Assembly (NCBI GenBank): GCA_027019175.1
Contig: JALUXB010000087.1
Coordinates: 1-62,477 of the forward strand
Source: Sulfurovum sp.
GTDB lineage: Bacteria; Campylobacterota; Campylobacteria; Campylobacterales; Sulfurovaceae
Length of the DNA: 62,477 bases
Reading direction: 5' to 3'
Shown: positions 33,501-41,302 of the stretch, piece by piece
Layout of the letters: each line of letters opens with the position of its first letter
Position numbering within the stretch: position 1 is the stretch's first letter
The notes under the pieces: generated by a model
Seen by the model: the letters and a program-made list of their open reading frames with translations, nothing else
The model's database searches: none
Told to the model about the DNA's origin: nothing
Position numbers and translations under genes: made by a program

Positions 33501-34378
33501 GTATCATCAGCATACTGCAATGCATAAGGATTATGTTTAATAGCCGTGAGAACAACATCTTTGTCTTTTTTGAGGGTATCATCGGCATACTGTAATGCAA
33601 ATCCATCTTGCCTAACAGCAGCAAGAACAACATCTTTGTCTTTTTTTAAAGAAGCATCAGCATATTCTAATGCAAAAGGATTACTTTTAACAGCAGCAAG
33701 AACAACATCTTTATCTTTTTTTAAAATTGCATCAACATATTCCAAATCTTCACCACATCTTTTTACTATTTCTTGTACAAAAAATTTCTTTTTTGTTAGA
33801 AAATCATCAAACTGTAACCATTTCAGTCCACATCCATTTATCTGATTGGCCGCAGCGAGGAGAACATCTTTGTCTTTTTTGAGGGTATCATCGGCATACT
33901 GTAATGCGAATCCATCTTGCTTAACAGCAACAAGAACAACATCTTTGTCTTTTTTGAGAGTATCATCCGCTCCCTCTAAGGCTCGACCATTATTTTTCAC
34001 AATATCAAGGATGATTTTTTTATCTTTCCTGAGTGAATCATCAGCAAAATATAGTGCTTTATAATTTTCTTCAATAATAGATAAAACAAATTTTTTATCC
34101 TTTTTAAGTGAATCGTCAGCAGATTCAAAAGCATAAGTATCTTTTTTAACCATATCTAAAAAAAACTTTTTATCTTTTTTTAGTTTATCGCACACTTGAA
34201 TTCCACTAGTATTCATCATATAATTTAAAAATCCCATATCATCTAATGCTTTTTTAAATTCTTGTTTGTTACATACTACTTTTTTATGTAATACTCCACC
34301 TTCATATAACACATAAACAGATATCGCAGTAATGGCCAAAATCACAACATAAAAAATATATTTAAGTAATTTTTTCAC
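30515..34378 (-). CDS. 1287-residue mosaic envelope protein: DUF4116 repeats, thioredoxin-like, Sel1/Hcp repeats, SH3
   Basis: GTG start after GGAGGAG. Domains in order: membrane anchor (residues 8-26); 17 full repeats of about 25 residues (87-513) with a partial first one at 63-86, of the type ADASLKKDKDVVLAAVKSNP, matching DUF4116; a thioredoxin/TlpA-like domain (about 537-660: KIIIIDF, GNVQIIGINSW, GSTPYEMLFDQNGTYIG) lacking the CxxC pair; helical TPR-like stretch; Hcp-type Sel1 repeats with paired cysteines (about 930-1080); a bacterial SH3 domain (about 1110-1170: FLAVRNKPRGKQIGKLYSHEKV); and a short C-terminus. The gene is much richer in A+T than its neighbours. Function unknown; the parts suggest a scaffold on the periplasmic face. 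Confidence 0.88.
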   Translation of the reverse strand: MKKLLKYIFYVVILAITAISVYVLYEGGVLHKKVVCNKQEFKKALDDMGFLNYMMNTSGIQVCDKLKKDKKFFLDMVKKDTYAFESADDSLKKDKKFVLSIIEENYKALYFADDSLRKDKKIILDIVKNNGRALEGADDTLKKDKDVVLVAVKQDGFALQYADDTLKKDKDVLLAAANQINGCGLKWLQFDDFLTKKKFFVQEIVKRCGEDLEYVDAILKKDKDVVLAAVKSNPFALEYADASLKKDKDVVLAAVRQDGFALQYADDTLKKDKDVVLTAIKHNPYALQYADDTLKKNKNIVMLAVEKDNHAIKYVDDTLKQDKDVLMIASGHHPLLSIIDDAHKKNKNFVLAAVSISGHNLEYANASLKKDKKFVLAAVKENSHVLEYADASLKKDKDVVLTAVKEKGNMLQYADASLKKDKDVVLTAIKSNPFALEYADASLKKDKKFVLAAVKENSHVLEYADASLKKDIDVVLAAIQNNNIAFKYMDESLMEDNDFVRKAIPLIAKKSYKMKNVYGKEITIVNTQKGLYVKQYPKKIIIIDFNVYSDDSPLFKFAIDNLKQIEKKFKGNVQIIGINSWNSNKVQDVSKWVSKNKVSYPVVAYEDALAFIYSMLIRSRWTGSTPYEMLFDQNGTYIGSFLAMDIPKKLKNIVQKLIDGTYGNEQKLFELILSFLKLNDLDTEKYREASKKLAEKLIEKYGKEKAEKKIKLLMTKKPVLIVKMIEGMMDNKNKTPSKKSADKCQKEIQKDNINIENLKKVCTEAGKYYENKEKYDYASWFYLLGGNYRYNISDIKNHIPISENVSNIAHSYMLLGDLKNAKKYYKFYLERDYDLDEDFEILNKIYHSKKDLISKGKEIWKTLKEEKKNIHTDNNVKKQKTSPSSKTKTTQCDLLAGSPMDPHFKGIEYDKIKVFKALDVCKKELVKNPKNARTLFELGRIYDRAGEYEKANTYFKKSCESGYVLGCYSIGINYRHGDGVPKDIEKTLTYFTTACDGGIAPACNSIGFILEKRKEYENAAKYYTKACDLKNAMGCANLGGLHLKKLIRNANDIEARKLFKKGCSLGNKKACDSIKLVAVSEVISDLKHIEKDIDKHLNPALFQNKEIATVVGLDPKGDNFLAVRNKPRGKQIGKLYSHEKVEILEKRGKWYKIKRVDGELSGWSFSAYLSIKNPNENDQIHVLHKIDVSQDKKDLIDRKCIIPRGTYIRKKKDEMEVALMATQMNGGNEKTWKGVNLIDGLKLNQDYIGVIKKCFTAGGTLFCQISIGSEQSIFARKKDLHIGAKLY
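32990..33289 (-). repeat. Near-identical 75-bp coding repeats in the mosaic gene
   Basis: Repeat units at 32990-33064 and 33215-33289 encode the same 25 residues, and their DNA is identical apart from about one base. Adjacent units also share long exact runs. The DNA repeats form part of a 75-bp periodic array across about 32.8-34.1 kb. Confidence 0.85.
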
Positions 34379-34434
34379 AACTTCTCCTCCTCTAATTATT
34401 ATTAATCTATTCCACTAAAGATAAAAGTTATACA

Positions 34435-34941
34435 TTACACTACATCTTTCATATACACAAGCCTATACCGCCCGTCTTTCTCATTGAAAACAAACAATGC
34501 AACCAATGTTGTTCTTTTGCCTTTTTTGGTCACAATATCTGCTGTTACAAAGCATCCGACACTCTTCTCATTTATAAATGGGCGTATATATAGCGGAGTA
34601 TATTCACTATCTTGCTTTTTAGTTACCGGATAACGTTTGCCTAGTTGCGTAAATTGCTCCGTAAAGGTATTTCGATCAAAAAAGATGATTTCATGCAAGG
34701 TAATATGCCCCATACCTTCTGCCTGCCTGATCTGCTTTATCGCAGACCCTTTTTTCTGTTTACGAAATACTGCATCTTTTGATACATAGGCAAGCGATTT
34801 CTTCACATCTTTTTGCACCAAAAATGCATTAACAAAATTTAGAGCTACACGATACCCCTCTGTTTTGTCCATATCTGATGCATACAGCATCCCCTGCATT
34901 AGAAATAAGATTGAAACAAATAATTTAATGTTTATCTTCAT
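34435..34941 (-). CDS. Small exported protein, NTF2-like in appearance
   Basis: 168 residues with a signal peptide (INIKLFVSILFLMQGMLYA). The mature part begins GYRVALNFVNAFLVQKDVKKSLAYVSKDAVF and ends in VALFVFNEKDGRYRLVYMKDVV, a helix-then-curved-sheet pattern that recalls NTF2-like/lumazine-binding domains (inference). AAAAGGAGA before the ATG. First gene of the minus-strand island run, 56 bases upstream of the mosaic gene. Not recognised as a named protein. Confidence 0.7.
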   Translation of the reverse strand: MKINIKLFVSILFLMQGMLYASDMDKTEGYRVALNFVNAFLVQKDVKKSLAYVSKDAVFRKQKKGSAIKQIRQAEGMGHITLHEIIFFDRNTFTEQFTQLGKRYPVTKKQDSEYTPLYIRPFINEKSVGCFVTADIVTKKGKRTTLVALFVFNEKDGRYRLVYMKDVV

Positions 34942-35184
34942 GATGTATCTCCTTTTTATGCATCATAATTTACCCCATATGTCAAGCTATCATTCTTGAA
35001 AATTATCTTTTCTCAGCCTACTCGTCATTGTCAATATGCTATTCTAAATTATGGAATAACAAAAATGAACTGTATATTAGTTATTATACAAACTGTATAA
35101 TAAAAAATCTCACATCTTGTGCCATAATACTTTAATGTTCAAGTGAGATAGGGAAAACCGTATTCAGTTTGAAGAGAAAAATGT
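34942..35184. other. Gene-free boundary at the right side of the island
   Basis: 243 A+T-rich bases with no convincing reading frame. On the minus strand two TTGACA-like hexamers occur upstream of the small exported gene, but no well-spaced -10 box was found. No att-like direct repeat or tRNA was seen here. Confidence 0.4.
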
Positions 35185-35898
35185 CTACTCCAAACTCAAG
35201 GAGAAGTAACGCTTCGCCATTTTTGCCGCTTCCTCGTTGGGCCCCTGCAATAAAAACGGATGTTTTTTTGCATCCAGCCAGCGAATAAGCTCTTTTATTT
35301 CACTCTCTTTCATGACAGTACACCCGGCTGTCGGTACTGTTTTAATGTGTAAAAAAATGCATGAACCCGCTCCCGGAACTGCCCCTTTTTCGTCAATGTG
35401 ATTGTGATTGACCACTACACCGTATTTGTAATAATTTTTAGGGAACTTCATGTGTTCTTTGCTGTTGTAGTCGGGTACGATTTTGGTCGAATCAACGATC
35501 TTGTTGTAGTATTTGGAGTGCACATCATCGACACAATGGTCGGTCTCTTTGTAGACTTTGTAAGGATAGTGCACATGAAAAGGTGCATATCCAAAGGCTT
35601 GTTTGAGTGTAAAAATACCTGCAGGGGAACGCCCGTCACCCTCTTTTTTGATATATTGTGCTCCTTTGGGTGTCGTATGCAGCCCTATGCCCCATCCCAG
35701 ACCGTTTCTTCCCAATCTAATGTGAATTGTACTGCCTACTTTGTGCCATCCTGAGGCATCTTTTTCATATCGTTGCAACACACCGCTGTTATCGTTCCAT
35801 CCTGCTGTCGTAACAACAACAAGCTGCCTGCTTATCAATAAATCGTTGCCTAAAAGTATGCCGCCAAAAAACAGGACAGCAAGTAAAATTCGCTTCAT
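35185..35898 (-). CDS. L,D-transpeptidase family (YkuD domain) protein
   Basis: 237 residues with a signal peptide (MKRILLAVLFFGGILLG). The catalytic region shows GSCIFLHIKTVPTAGCTVM, with His184 and Cys193 as expected for the HxnG-C active site; DGRSPAGIFTLKQAFGY is the usual substrate-side loop. Such enzymes act on peptidoglycan stem peptides in the periplasm, forming L,D crosslinks or trimming; some members in this family have cell-shape roles. It is divergent from the antiporter gene. Confidence 0.85.
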   Translation of the reverse strand: MKRILLAVLFFGGILLGNDLLISRQLVVVTTAGWNDNSGVLQRYEKDASGWHKVGSTIHIRLGRNGLGWGIGLHTTPKGAQYIKKEGDGRSPAGIFTLKQAFGYAPFHVHYPYKVYKETDHCVDDVHSKYYNKIVDSTKIVPDYNSKEHMKFPKNYYKYGVVVNHNHIDEKGAVPGAGSCIFLHIKTVPTAGCTVMKESEIKELIRWLDAKKHPFLLQGPNEEAAKMAKRYFSLSLE

Positions 35899-35903
35899 TG
35901 TGT

Positions 35904-35909
35904 TATAAT
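35904..35909 (+). promoter_or_regulatory. -10 box (TATAAT) for the antiporter gene
   Basis: TATAAT lies 27 bases before the ATG at 35937, with TGGGAG between. Confidence 0.5.
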
Positions 35910-35936
35910 CCTTCTAAATTATTTCTGGGAGACTTC

Positions 35937-37334
35937 ATGGAGTTTGGCATACTCAGCATCGCCATCCCGCTGCTTACGATTGTTCTGGCTATTATAACAA
36001 AAGATGTTATCGTATCGTTGATGGGCGGTATCTTTGCCGGACTGCTGGTACTCAACGGCTACAACCCTTTTACAGCATTTACCGCTCTTTTCAACGGCAC
36101 CATCGAGCAGTTCGCGCAGGGGTGGATTACCAAAACTATTCTCTTTACCCTTTTTGTCGGTGCTATCATCACGCTGCTGGAGCAAAGCGGTGCGGTCAAG
36201 AGCTTTGTTGCGTTTCTCGACAAATACTCCCAAAAAATAGACTCTCCCATCGGGGCACAGATGCTGGCGTATGTTACCGGAGTAATCATCTTCATCGAAT
36301 CCTCCATCACGTCACTGGTGGCAGGTACTGTCGCCAAACCCCTGTGTGACCGAAACGGCATCAGCCGTGAAAAGCTCGCCTACATCTGTGACTCCACCTC
36401 CGCACCTATCTGTTCGCTCATTCCCCTCAATGCCTGGGGTGCATTGTTGCTGGGGCTCATTGTCACAGCAGTAGACGGAAAAGTCATACAGGGTGAAGGC
36501 ATCAGCCTGCTTATTGCCTCCATTCCCTATAACTTCTATGCCATTTTCACACTCATCATTGTCCTGGTGGTTATCTATAAAGAGTGGGAGATAGGCCCTA
36601 TGAAACACGCAGTGGCCGTTAGCGTACAAAATGAAGACCTCTCTAAAGGCAAAAATACTTTAGATGCATCTCCTGCACTGTTGCCCATGCTGCTTCCTAT
36701 TCTTGTTATGGTCTTTTCCGTACCAGCCGTGCTTTACATTACCGGTAACGGTGACATTTTCAAAGGCTCTGGCTCTACGTCGGTCTATTATGCCACCATC
36801 ATCACGCTGACAGTGATGTATTTCTACTATGTCATAAGCAAACGGCTGACCCACCGGGACTTTTTTGATGCACTCTTTCAAGGCATGGGAGAGATGCTTT
36901 CCATCGCGGCCATACTCCTTTTTGCCATCTTCATCGGAAAGGTCATCGGTGATCTTGGTACGGCAAAGTATCTCGCCTCCATTCTTCACGGCAATATCTC
37001 GCCGGTGCTGATGCCTATGCTCATTTTTCTTGTCTCTGGACTCACCGCCTTTTCTACAGGTACAAGCTGGGGAACATTCTCAATTATGATGCCCATAGCA
37101 CTGGCACTGGGAGCAAGTATGGGACTGGATATTCCTCTCGTCATCGCCGCAGTGATCAGCGGCGGCATTTTCGGTGACCACGCTTCACCTATCAGCGATA
37201 CCACCATCATCTCCTCCATGGCTGCGGGCTGCGACCATGTCGAGCATGTCAGAACACAGCTGCCGTATGCACTGCTTGGAGGATTCCTGGCTGCAGCAGC
37301 CTTTCTCATCGCCGGTTTTCTTACGATAGGTTAA
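35937..37334 (+). CDS. NhaC-family Na+/H+ antiporter
   Basis: 465 residues with about 11-12 helices. SIAIPLLTIVLAIITKDVIVSLMGGIFAG, SAPICSLIPLNAWGALLLG, TGTSWGTFSIMMPIA and GGIFGDHASPISDTTIISSMAAGCDHVEHVRTQLPYAL are characteristic of NhaC-type exchangers. ATG 35937 follows TGGGAG and starts the first helix; a longer in-frame start overlaps the divergent gene's start. Likely sodium or pH homeostasis in the inner membrane, though organic-ion exchange cannot be excluded for this family. Confidence 0.9.
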   Translation: MEFGILSIAIPLLTIVLAIITKDVIVSLMGGIFAGLLVLNGYNPFTAFTALFNGTIEQFAQGWITKTILFTLFVGAIITLLEQSGAVKSFVAFLDKYSQKIDSPIGAQMLAYVTGVIIFIESSITSLVAGTVAKPLCDRNGISREKLAYICDSTSAPICSLIPLNAWGALLLGLIVTAVDGKVIQGEGISLLIASIPYNFYAIFTLIIVLVVIYKEWEIGPMKHAVAVSVQNEDLSKGKNTLDASPALLPMLLPILVMVFSVPAVLYITGNGDIFKGSGSTSVYYATIITLTVMYFYYVISKRLTHRDFFDALFQGMGEMLSIAAILLFAIFIGKVIGDLGTAKYLASILHGNISPVLMPMLIFLVSGLTAFSTGTSWGTFSIMMPIALALGASMGLDIPLVIAAVISGGIFGDHASPISDTTIISSMAAGCDHVEHVRTQLPYALLGGFLAAAAFLIAGFLTIG

Positions 37335-37388
37335 AGTGATTGATACAGATTAACTTTATCTTAAGAGTTTATTCTCTATAGTTACCGC

Positions 37389-37823
37389 ATGAAAAAATTA
37401 CTTATAGCCATCATCATTCTCTTTGTGGGTATTCAGTTCATTCCATATGATGTACCTGCAAATATTCCGGACAAACAAGGTGAGCCGCTTCAGGCTCCAA
37501 AAGAGGTAGAAGCAATACTCAAACGCTCTTGTTACGACTGTCACTCCAACCACACCAACTTCCCTTGGTACAGTTCTGTAGCACCGGTATCGTTCTTTAC
37601 CAAAATGCATGTCAAAGAGGGACGTAAACATCTGAACTTCTCCAAGTGGAACAGTTACAGTGACGAGAAGAAAGCAAAATACCTTGAGAAGATCCCCAAA
37701 GCTATCAAGAGTAAAATGCCGTTACCAAGTTATCTGCTTATCCACAAAGATGCAAAACTCAGTGAAGCAGATAAGAAGACACTGAGTGACTGGGCAAGCG
37801 AAGCAGCCTTCGATCTGGAGTAA
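37389..37823 (+). CDS. Heme-binding (Haem_bd) c-type protein
   Basis: 144 residues: an N-terminal helix (LLIAIIILFVGIQFI) and a single CYDCHSNHTNFPWYSSVAPVS segment, the signature of the haem-binding domain family PF14376, with covalent heme through CxxCH. Sits in or on the periplasmic side of the inner membrane. Its redox partner is unknown. Confidence 0.9.
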   Translation: MKKLLIAIIILFVGIQFIPYDVPANIPDKQGEPLQAPKEVEAILKRSCYDCHSNHTNFPWYSSVAPVSFFTKMHVKEGRKHLNFSKWNSYSDEKKAKYLEKIPKAIKSKMPLPSYLLIHKDAKLSEADKKTLSDWASEAAFDLE

Positions 37824-37880
37824 TGCTTCATAAGAGGAATGCAGTACGCTTTCCTCGATTTCCTGCTTTGTCGCAATCGC

Positions 37881-37918
37881 AGGGTGTTGTCCCCCGACAA
37901 CATCAATGTTTCAAACAT
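37881..37918. repeat. Paired hairpins after the heme-binding gene
   Basis: AGGGTGTTGT-CCCCCG-ACAACATC forms one hairpin with a G-T pair and is followed by a perfect ATGTTT-C-AAACAT palindrome at 37906-37918. The first left arm, AGGGTGTTGT, is identical to that of the hairpin at 44265. Confidence 0.55.
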
Positions 37919-38018
37919 GCTATGCATTTGATTTCTTCGTTGTTACATCCGATTGTTAACCCTTCATAAATCTTCCTTTTCTATAATAATTTTTTAAAAA
38001 ACACAGGGAGGAAAACAG

Positions 38019-38312
38019 ATGAAAAAGAAAAACCGCGCACTGCACCTTGACATTAGTGCCATTATTCTAAAGTATGATCCTATGCAAATCGGTGCTGCTG
38101 TTGAATCAGATGAATACGATCTGGAAGCGGCAACGATCCTCTCTCGTATCAAAGAGGTTCACTCCAAAGAGGAACTTGCCGATATTGTCTATGAAGAGTT
38201 TCAGAGCTGGTACGGTAAAGATGCGGCAGGAGAAAGGGAGCAGTATGAAAAAATGGCTGATGAAATCTGGGAAACGTGGCATCGGCACAATAGAAAGAGC
38301 AACGCAGCATAA
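38019..38312 (+). CDS. Small protein resembling DUF1871
   Basis: 97 residues, soluble. The pattern LDISAIILKYDPMQIGAAVESDEYDLEAATIL...EFQSWYG resembles the DUF1871 family of small helical proteins with no known role. GGGAGG precedes the ATG. Confidence 0.65.
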   Translation: MKKKNRALHLDISAIILKYDPMQIGAAVESDEYDLEAATILSRIKEVHSKEELADIVYEEFQSWYGKDAAGEREQYEKMADEIWETWHRHNRKSNAA

Positions 38313-38313
38313 A

Positions 38314-38433
38314 ATGCTTTATCAGGTGCGTTATGCCAAATCGGGCTTGAAAGATGCAATGCCCGATGATTTTGATGTCCTTGAAGGACACCAGAGATTC
38401 CATATTTATCCAAAGCAGTATATAGCCTGTTAA
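38314..38433 (+). CDS. Possible 39-residue small protein
   Basis: MLYQVRYAKSGLKDAMPDDF and onward, ending in QYIAC, starts one base after the previous stop. There is no ribosome binding site of its own, so it would need coupling. It may be real, or a random frame. Confidence 0.3.
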   Translation: MLYQVRYAKSGLKDAMPDDFDVLEGHQRFHIYPKQYIAC

Positions 38434-38436
38434 AGA

Positions 38437-38844
38437 TTATGCCTGTCCACCTATTTTATTCATTAACGCAAAACTCTTGATGAAGGGACCTGCCATCGAA
38501 GGATTCTTGATCATCGCCTTAAAATCTCCCGTTTTAAACTTCAATTTTCCTGTAGAAAATGCAATACCCATACCGGCCATCCCCAGTGGCTTACGTACCC
38601 ATTTCATCCAGTCATCGACATCTGCACGCATATCCCAGTCAGGGTTCTCCCCGTTATAGAGTCCTGCCCGTACTGCTTCCCCCTTTTCAACGACAAAAAC
38701 ACATCGCGGTTCCTCTTCATCTTTAAAACCGCAGGTGATCACAGAATCAAAGTCTATCTCAGCCAGTTTGTCTTTTACTTCCGGGTCATTATTCCATGCA
38801 TCTTTGAGTTGATTAATCCACTCATCCGAAAACAGTGTTGCCAT
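38437..38844 (-). CDS. SCP2 sterol-carrier-like protein
   Basis: 135 residues. MATLFSDEWINQLKDAWNND and FSTGKLKFKTGDFKAMIKN fit the SCP2 fold, which in bacteria forms a hydrophobic pocket for lipids. Ligand unknown. An 11-bp perfect inverted repeat lies just upstream (38873-38901), overlapping the likely promoter. Confidence 0.75.
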   Translation of the reverse strand: MATLFSDEWINQLKDAWNNDPEVKDKLAEIDFDSVITCGFKDEEEPRCVFVVEKGEAVRAGLYNGENPDWDMRADVDDWMKWVRKPLGMAGMGIAFSTGKLKFKTGDFKAMIKNPSMAGPFIKSFALMNKIGGQA

Positions 38845-38872
38845 TCATTCTTCCTTGTAGTGTGTTTATTAT

Positions 38873-38901
38873 GAATAAAACTTCATAACTAAGTTTTATT
38901 C
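38873..38901. promoter_or_regulatory. Operator-like perfect inverted repeat between the SCP2-like gene and polX
   Basis: GAATAAAACTT and AAGTTTTATTC are exact reverse complements around seven bases. It lies 29 bases upstream of the SCP2-like ATG, beside a minus-strand CATAAT at about 38867-38872 that could be its -10 box. The position fits a repressor or activator site; a hairpin at an RNA 5' end is the alternative. Confidence 0.55.
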
Positions 38902-39007
38902 AAAGTAAAAATCTAACAAAATACTACTTAATCTACCTTTAATATCAACATTAACTCCTTTTACAATGAAATGCTACAATATTGTATGAGAGTTGAAAGG
39001 AGAGACA

Positions 39008-40738
39008 ATGCCCCAAGTAGATAACCGGAAAATTGCCAAAATGTTCAACGAAATTGCTGACCTGCTTGACATAGACGGCGATAACCCTTTCAAAGTCAGA
39101 GCCTATAGAAATGCTGCCCGTACCATACTGGGATACCCACGCCAGATGGCTGACCTTGTCGAAGAGGGGTTTGACCTGACTTCACTCAGGGGTATTGGCA
39201 AAGAACTTGCAAAAAAGATTACTGAAATTGTCCAGACAGGAAAACTGGCATATCTTGAAAAGCTCAAAAAAACCCACCCTTCCCAACTTGAAGAATTACT
39301 CAAAATTCCAGGACTGGGACCCAAACGTGTAAGACTGCTGCATGAACTGCTGCATATCAACTCACTTGCAGACCTTGAAAAAGCGCTCAAAGCAGGCAAA
39401 CTCGAAAAAGTACCAGGTTTTGGGAAAAAACTTATTGCCAAAATAGAAAACGGTATTCAAACAAGGCGCTACGAAGCACACCGGTTCAAACTCTCCGAAG
39501 CCCTGCCTGTTGCAGAGTGGATCGTCAAAATCCTGAAAAAGACCAAAGGTGCCGTACATGTAGCAATTGCCGGAAGTCTACGGCGCAAAAAAGAGACCGT
39601 GCATGACATTGATCTGGTCGCAGCCTGTGAAGAGACAAGCGATACAATGGTCTACTTTCTTAACCTGCCAAAAATCCAGAAAATTGTGATGAAAGGCACC
39701 ACCCGCTCCACCATACTGCTTGAAAACGGCATGAGTGTCGATCTGCGTGTGGTTGGCATTGAGAATTTCGGTGCCACACTGCACCACTTTACCGGCTCCA
39801 AAGCACACAACATCACCCTGCGAAAAATGGCCGTAGAAAAAGGGATGAAGATCAACGAATACGGTATCTGGCAGGGTAACAAACGCATTGGAGGCGAAAG
39901 GGAGCAGGATATTTACGATGCCTTCGGGATGCAGTACATTGAACCTGAAATGCGGGAGAATCGCGGCGAGATTGCCTTGGCGCAAAAGCATTCCCTGCCC
40001 AACCTCATAGTTCAAACAGATATAAAAGGCGATCTGCATATGCACACCACCTACAGTGACGGTTTGGCATCCATTGAGGAAATGGCGCAGCAGGCAAAGA
40101 GACTCGGCTACGAATATATTGCCATCACCGACCACACTGAACATTTAAAAGTCGCACACGGCATGGATGAAAAACGGATTAAAACGCAGCTTGAAGAGAT
40201 CGATACACTCAACGAAAAACTTGACGGTATCACCATTTTAAAATCTGCCGAAGTAGACATTCTTGAAGATGGTTCGCTCGATATGCCCCAGTCCATGCTA
40301 AAGGCACTTGACCTTGCTGTCTGCTCTGTGCATACCAAGTTCAACCTTTCCCGAGAAAAGCAGACAAAACGTATTCTCAAAGCGATGGAAAATCCGCATT
40401 TTAGCATCCTTGCCCACCCTACCGGCAGGCTCATAGGACTGCGCGAACCCTACGCCATCGACATGGAAGCGGTGATGCAAAATGCAAAAGAGAGAGGATG
40501 CATTCTCGAACTCAATGCACAGCCGGACAGACTCGACCTTAATGACATACACTGCAAAATGGCAAAAGAGATGGGGGTTCGCATCGCTGTTTCAACCGAT
40601 GCCCATTCACTCAAAGATCTCGAATTGATGCGCTATGGGATCTGGCAGGCAAGACGGGGCTGGCTGGAGAAGGAGGATGTTGTCAACACCCTCTCCCTTT
40701 CAGCACTTCAAACACTGCTCGGGGCTATAAAAAGTTGA
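39008..40738 (+). CDS. polX: Family X DNA polymerase with PHP domain
   Basis: 576 residues; AAAGGAGA precedes ATG 39008, which is preferred over an upstream in-frame ATG. N-terminal helix-hairpin-helix lyase-like region (residues 1-150, with IPGLGPKRV and VPGFGKKL), then the nucleotidyltransferase palm with GS (189-190), Asp200, Asp202 and Asp245, then a PHP domain beginning DLHMHTTYSDG (His344, His346) and containing AITDHTEH, AHPTGR and STDAHS. This is the standard bacterial PolX layout for gap-filling DNA repair with 3'-5' exonuclease and AP-site activity. Confidence 0.95.
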   Translation: MPQVDNRKIAKMFNEIADLLDIDGDNPFKVRAYRNAARTILGYPRQMADLVEEGFDLTSLRGIGKELAKKITEIVQTGKLAYLEKLKKTHPSQLEELLKIPGLGPKRVRLLHELLHINSLADLEKALKAGKLEKVPGFGKKLIAKIENGIQTRRYEAHRFKLSEALPVAEWIVKILKKTKGAVHVAIAGSLRRKKETVHDIDLVAACEETSDTMVYFLNLPKIQKIVMKGTTRSTILLENGMSVDLRVVGIENFGATLHHFTGSKAHNITLRKMAVEKGMKINEYGIWQGNKRIGGEREQDIYDAFGMQYIEPEMRENRGEIALAQKHSLPNLIVQTDIKGDLHMHTTYSDGLASIEEMAQQAKRLGYEYIAITDHTEHLKVAHGMDEKRIKTQLEEIDTLNEKLDGITILKSAEVDILEDGSLDMPQSMLKALDLAVCSVHTKFNLSREKQTKRILKAMENPHFSILAHPTGRLIGLREPYAIDMEAVMQNAKERGCILELNAQPDRLDLNDIHCKMAKEMGVRIAVSTDAHSLKDLELMRYGIWQARRGWLEKEDVVNTLSLSALQTLLGAIKS

Positions 40739-40743
40739 CTTCA

Positions 40744-41301
40744 CTACTCATGATACTCTTCCACCTGATAGACATAGACATCCGGATGTTGTACAAGGCA
40801 GTCTGATGGCATGCCCGCTTTCTGGCATAGATGTGCCATGAAGCTCTCAAATGTCGGCAACTGTTCCCAAACTTGCGGCAAATAAGTTGCCTGATAGTTC
40901 CCTTTTTTCAGAATGACACCATCAATCCCGGGTCTGAGTTTGGACTTCAGATCTTCCGGTGAACTGTACGGCAGCGGTTTCGGGTCGGTCAACAGTGAGA
41001 CTTCAACAGTAATGTCATTAAATTCCTGCGGACTAAGCGCCACAAAGCGCGGATCATGAAACGCTGCACTCTTGGCATTTTCGATAATGTCATCATAGAG
41101 TGTGCGATGTGCGATAATCGAACCGATACAGCCTCGCAGCGCACCATCACCTTTTTTGTTCAATGTTACAAACGCCGCCCCCTTTTCGTTCAGCCAGGGA
41201 TTTTCCTTTCGCAAAGACTCCTTATCAACCCCGTAATCGATACCGAATTCTTCTGCAATGGCTGCACGTGCCAGCTTCAGTAAGACTTCTCTTTTATCCA
41301 T
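40744..41301 (-). CDS. amrA: AMMECR1 domain protein (AmmeMemoRadiSam system protein A)
   Basis: 185 residues. The LRGCIGSI motif (GALRGCIGSIIAHRTLYDD) and FLPQVWEQLPTFESFMAHLCQKAG-like C-terminus (here TYLPQVWEQ) define AMMECR1. It follows the MEMO-like gene by a single base, with AGGAGG before its ATG. AMMECR1, MEMO and a radical-SAM enzyme recur together in many prokaryotes; the shared function is not established. Confidence 0.9.
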   Translation of the reverse strand: MDKREVLLKLARAAIAEEFGIDYGVDKESLRKENPWLNEKGAAFVTLNKKGDGALRGCIGSIIAHRTLYDDIIENAKSAAFHDPRFVALSPQEFNDITVEVSLLTDPKPLPYSSPEDLKSKLRPGIDGVILKKGNYQATYLPQVWEQLPTFESFMAHLCQKAGMPSDCLVQHPDVYVYQVEEYHE

Positions 41302-41302
41302 T

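Noticed and set aside
32800-34150. Regular 75-bp repeats that could look like a CRISPR array
   Set aside because: The repeats are in one open frame, the 'spacers' are coding and diverged copies of the same unit, and no cas gene is present.
22091-34941. Prophage or secretion-system reading of the island
   Set aside because: No integrase, terminase, capsid, tail, ATPase or transposase sequence is seen, and no tRNA or att repeat at the edges.
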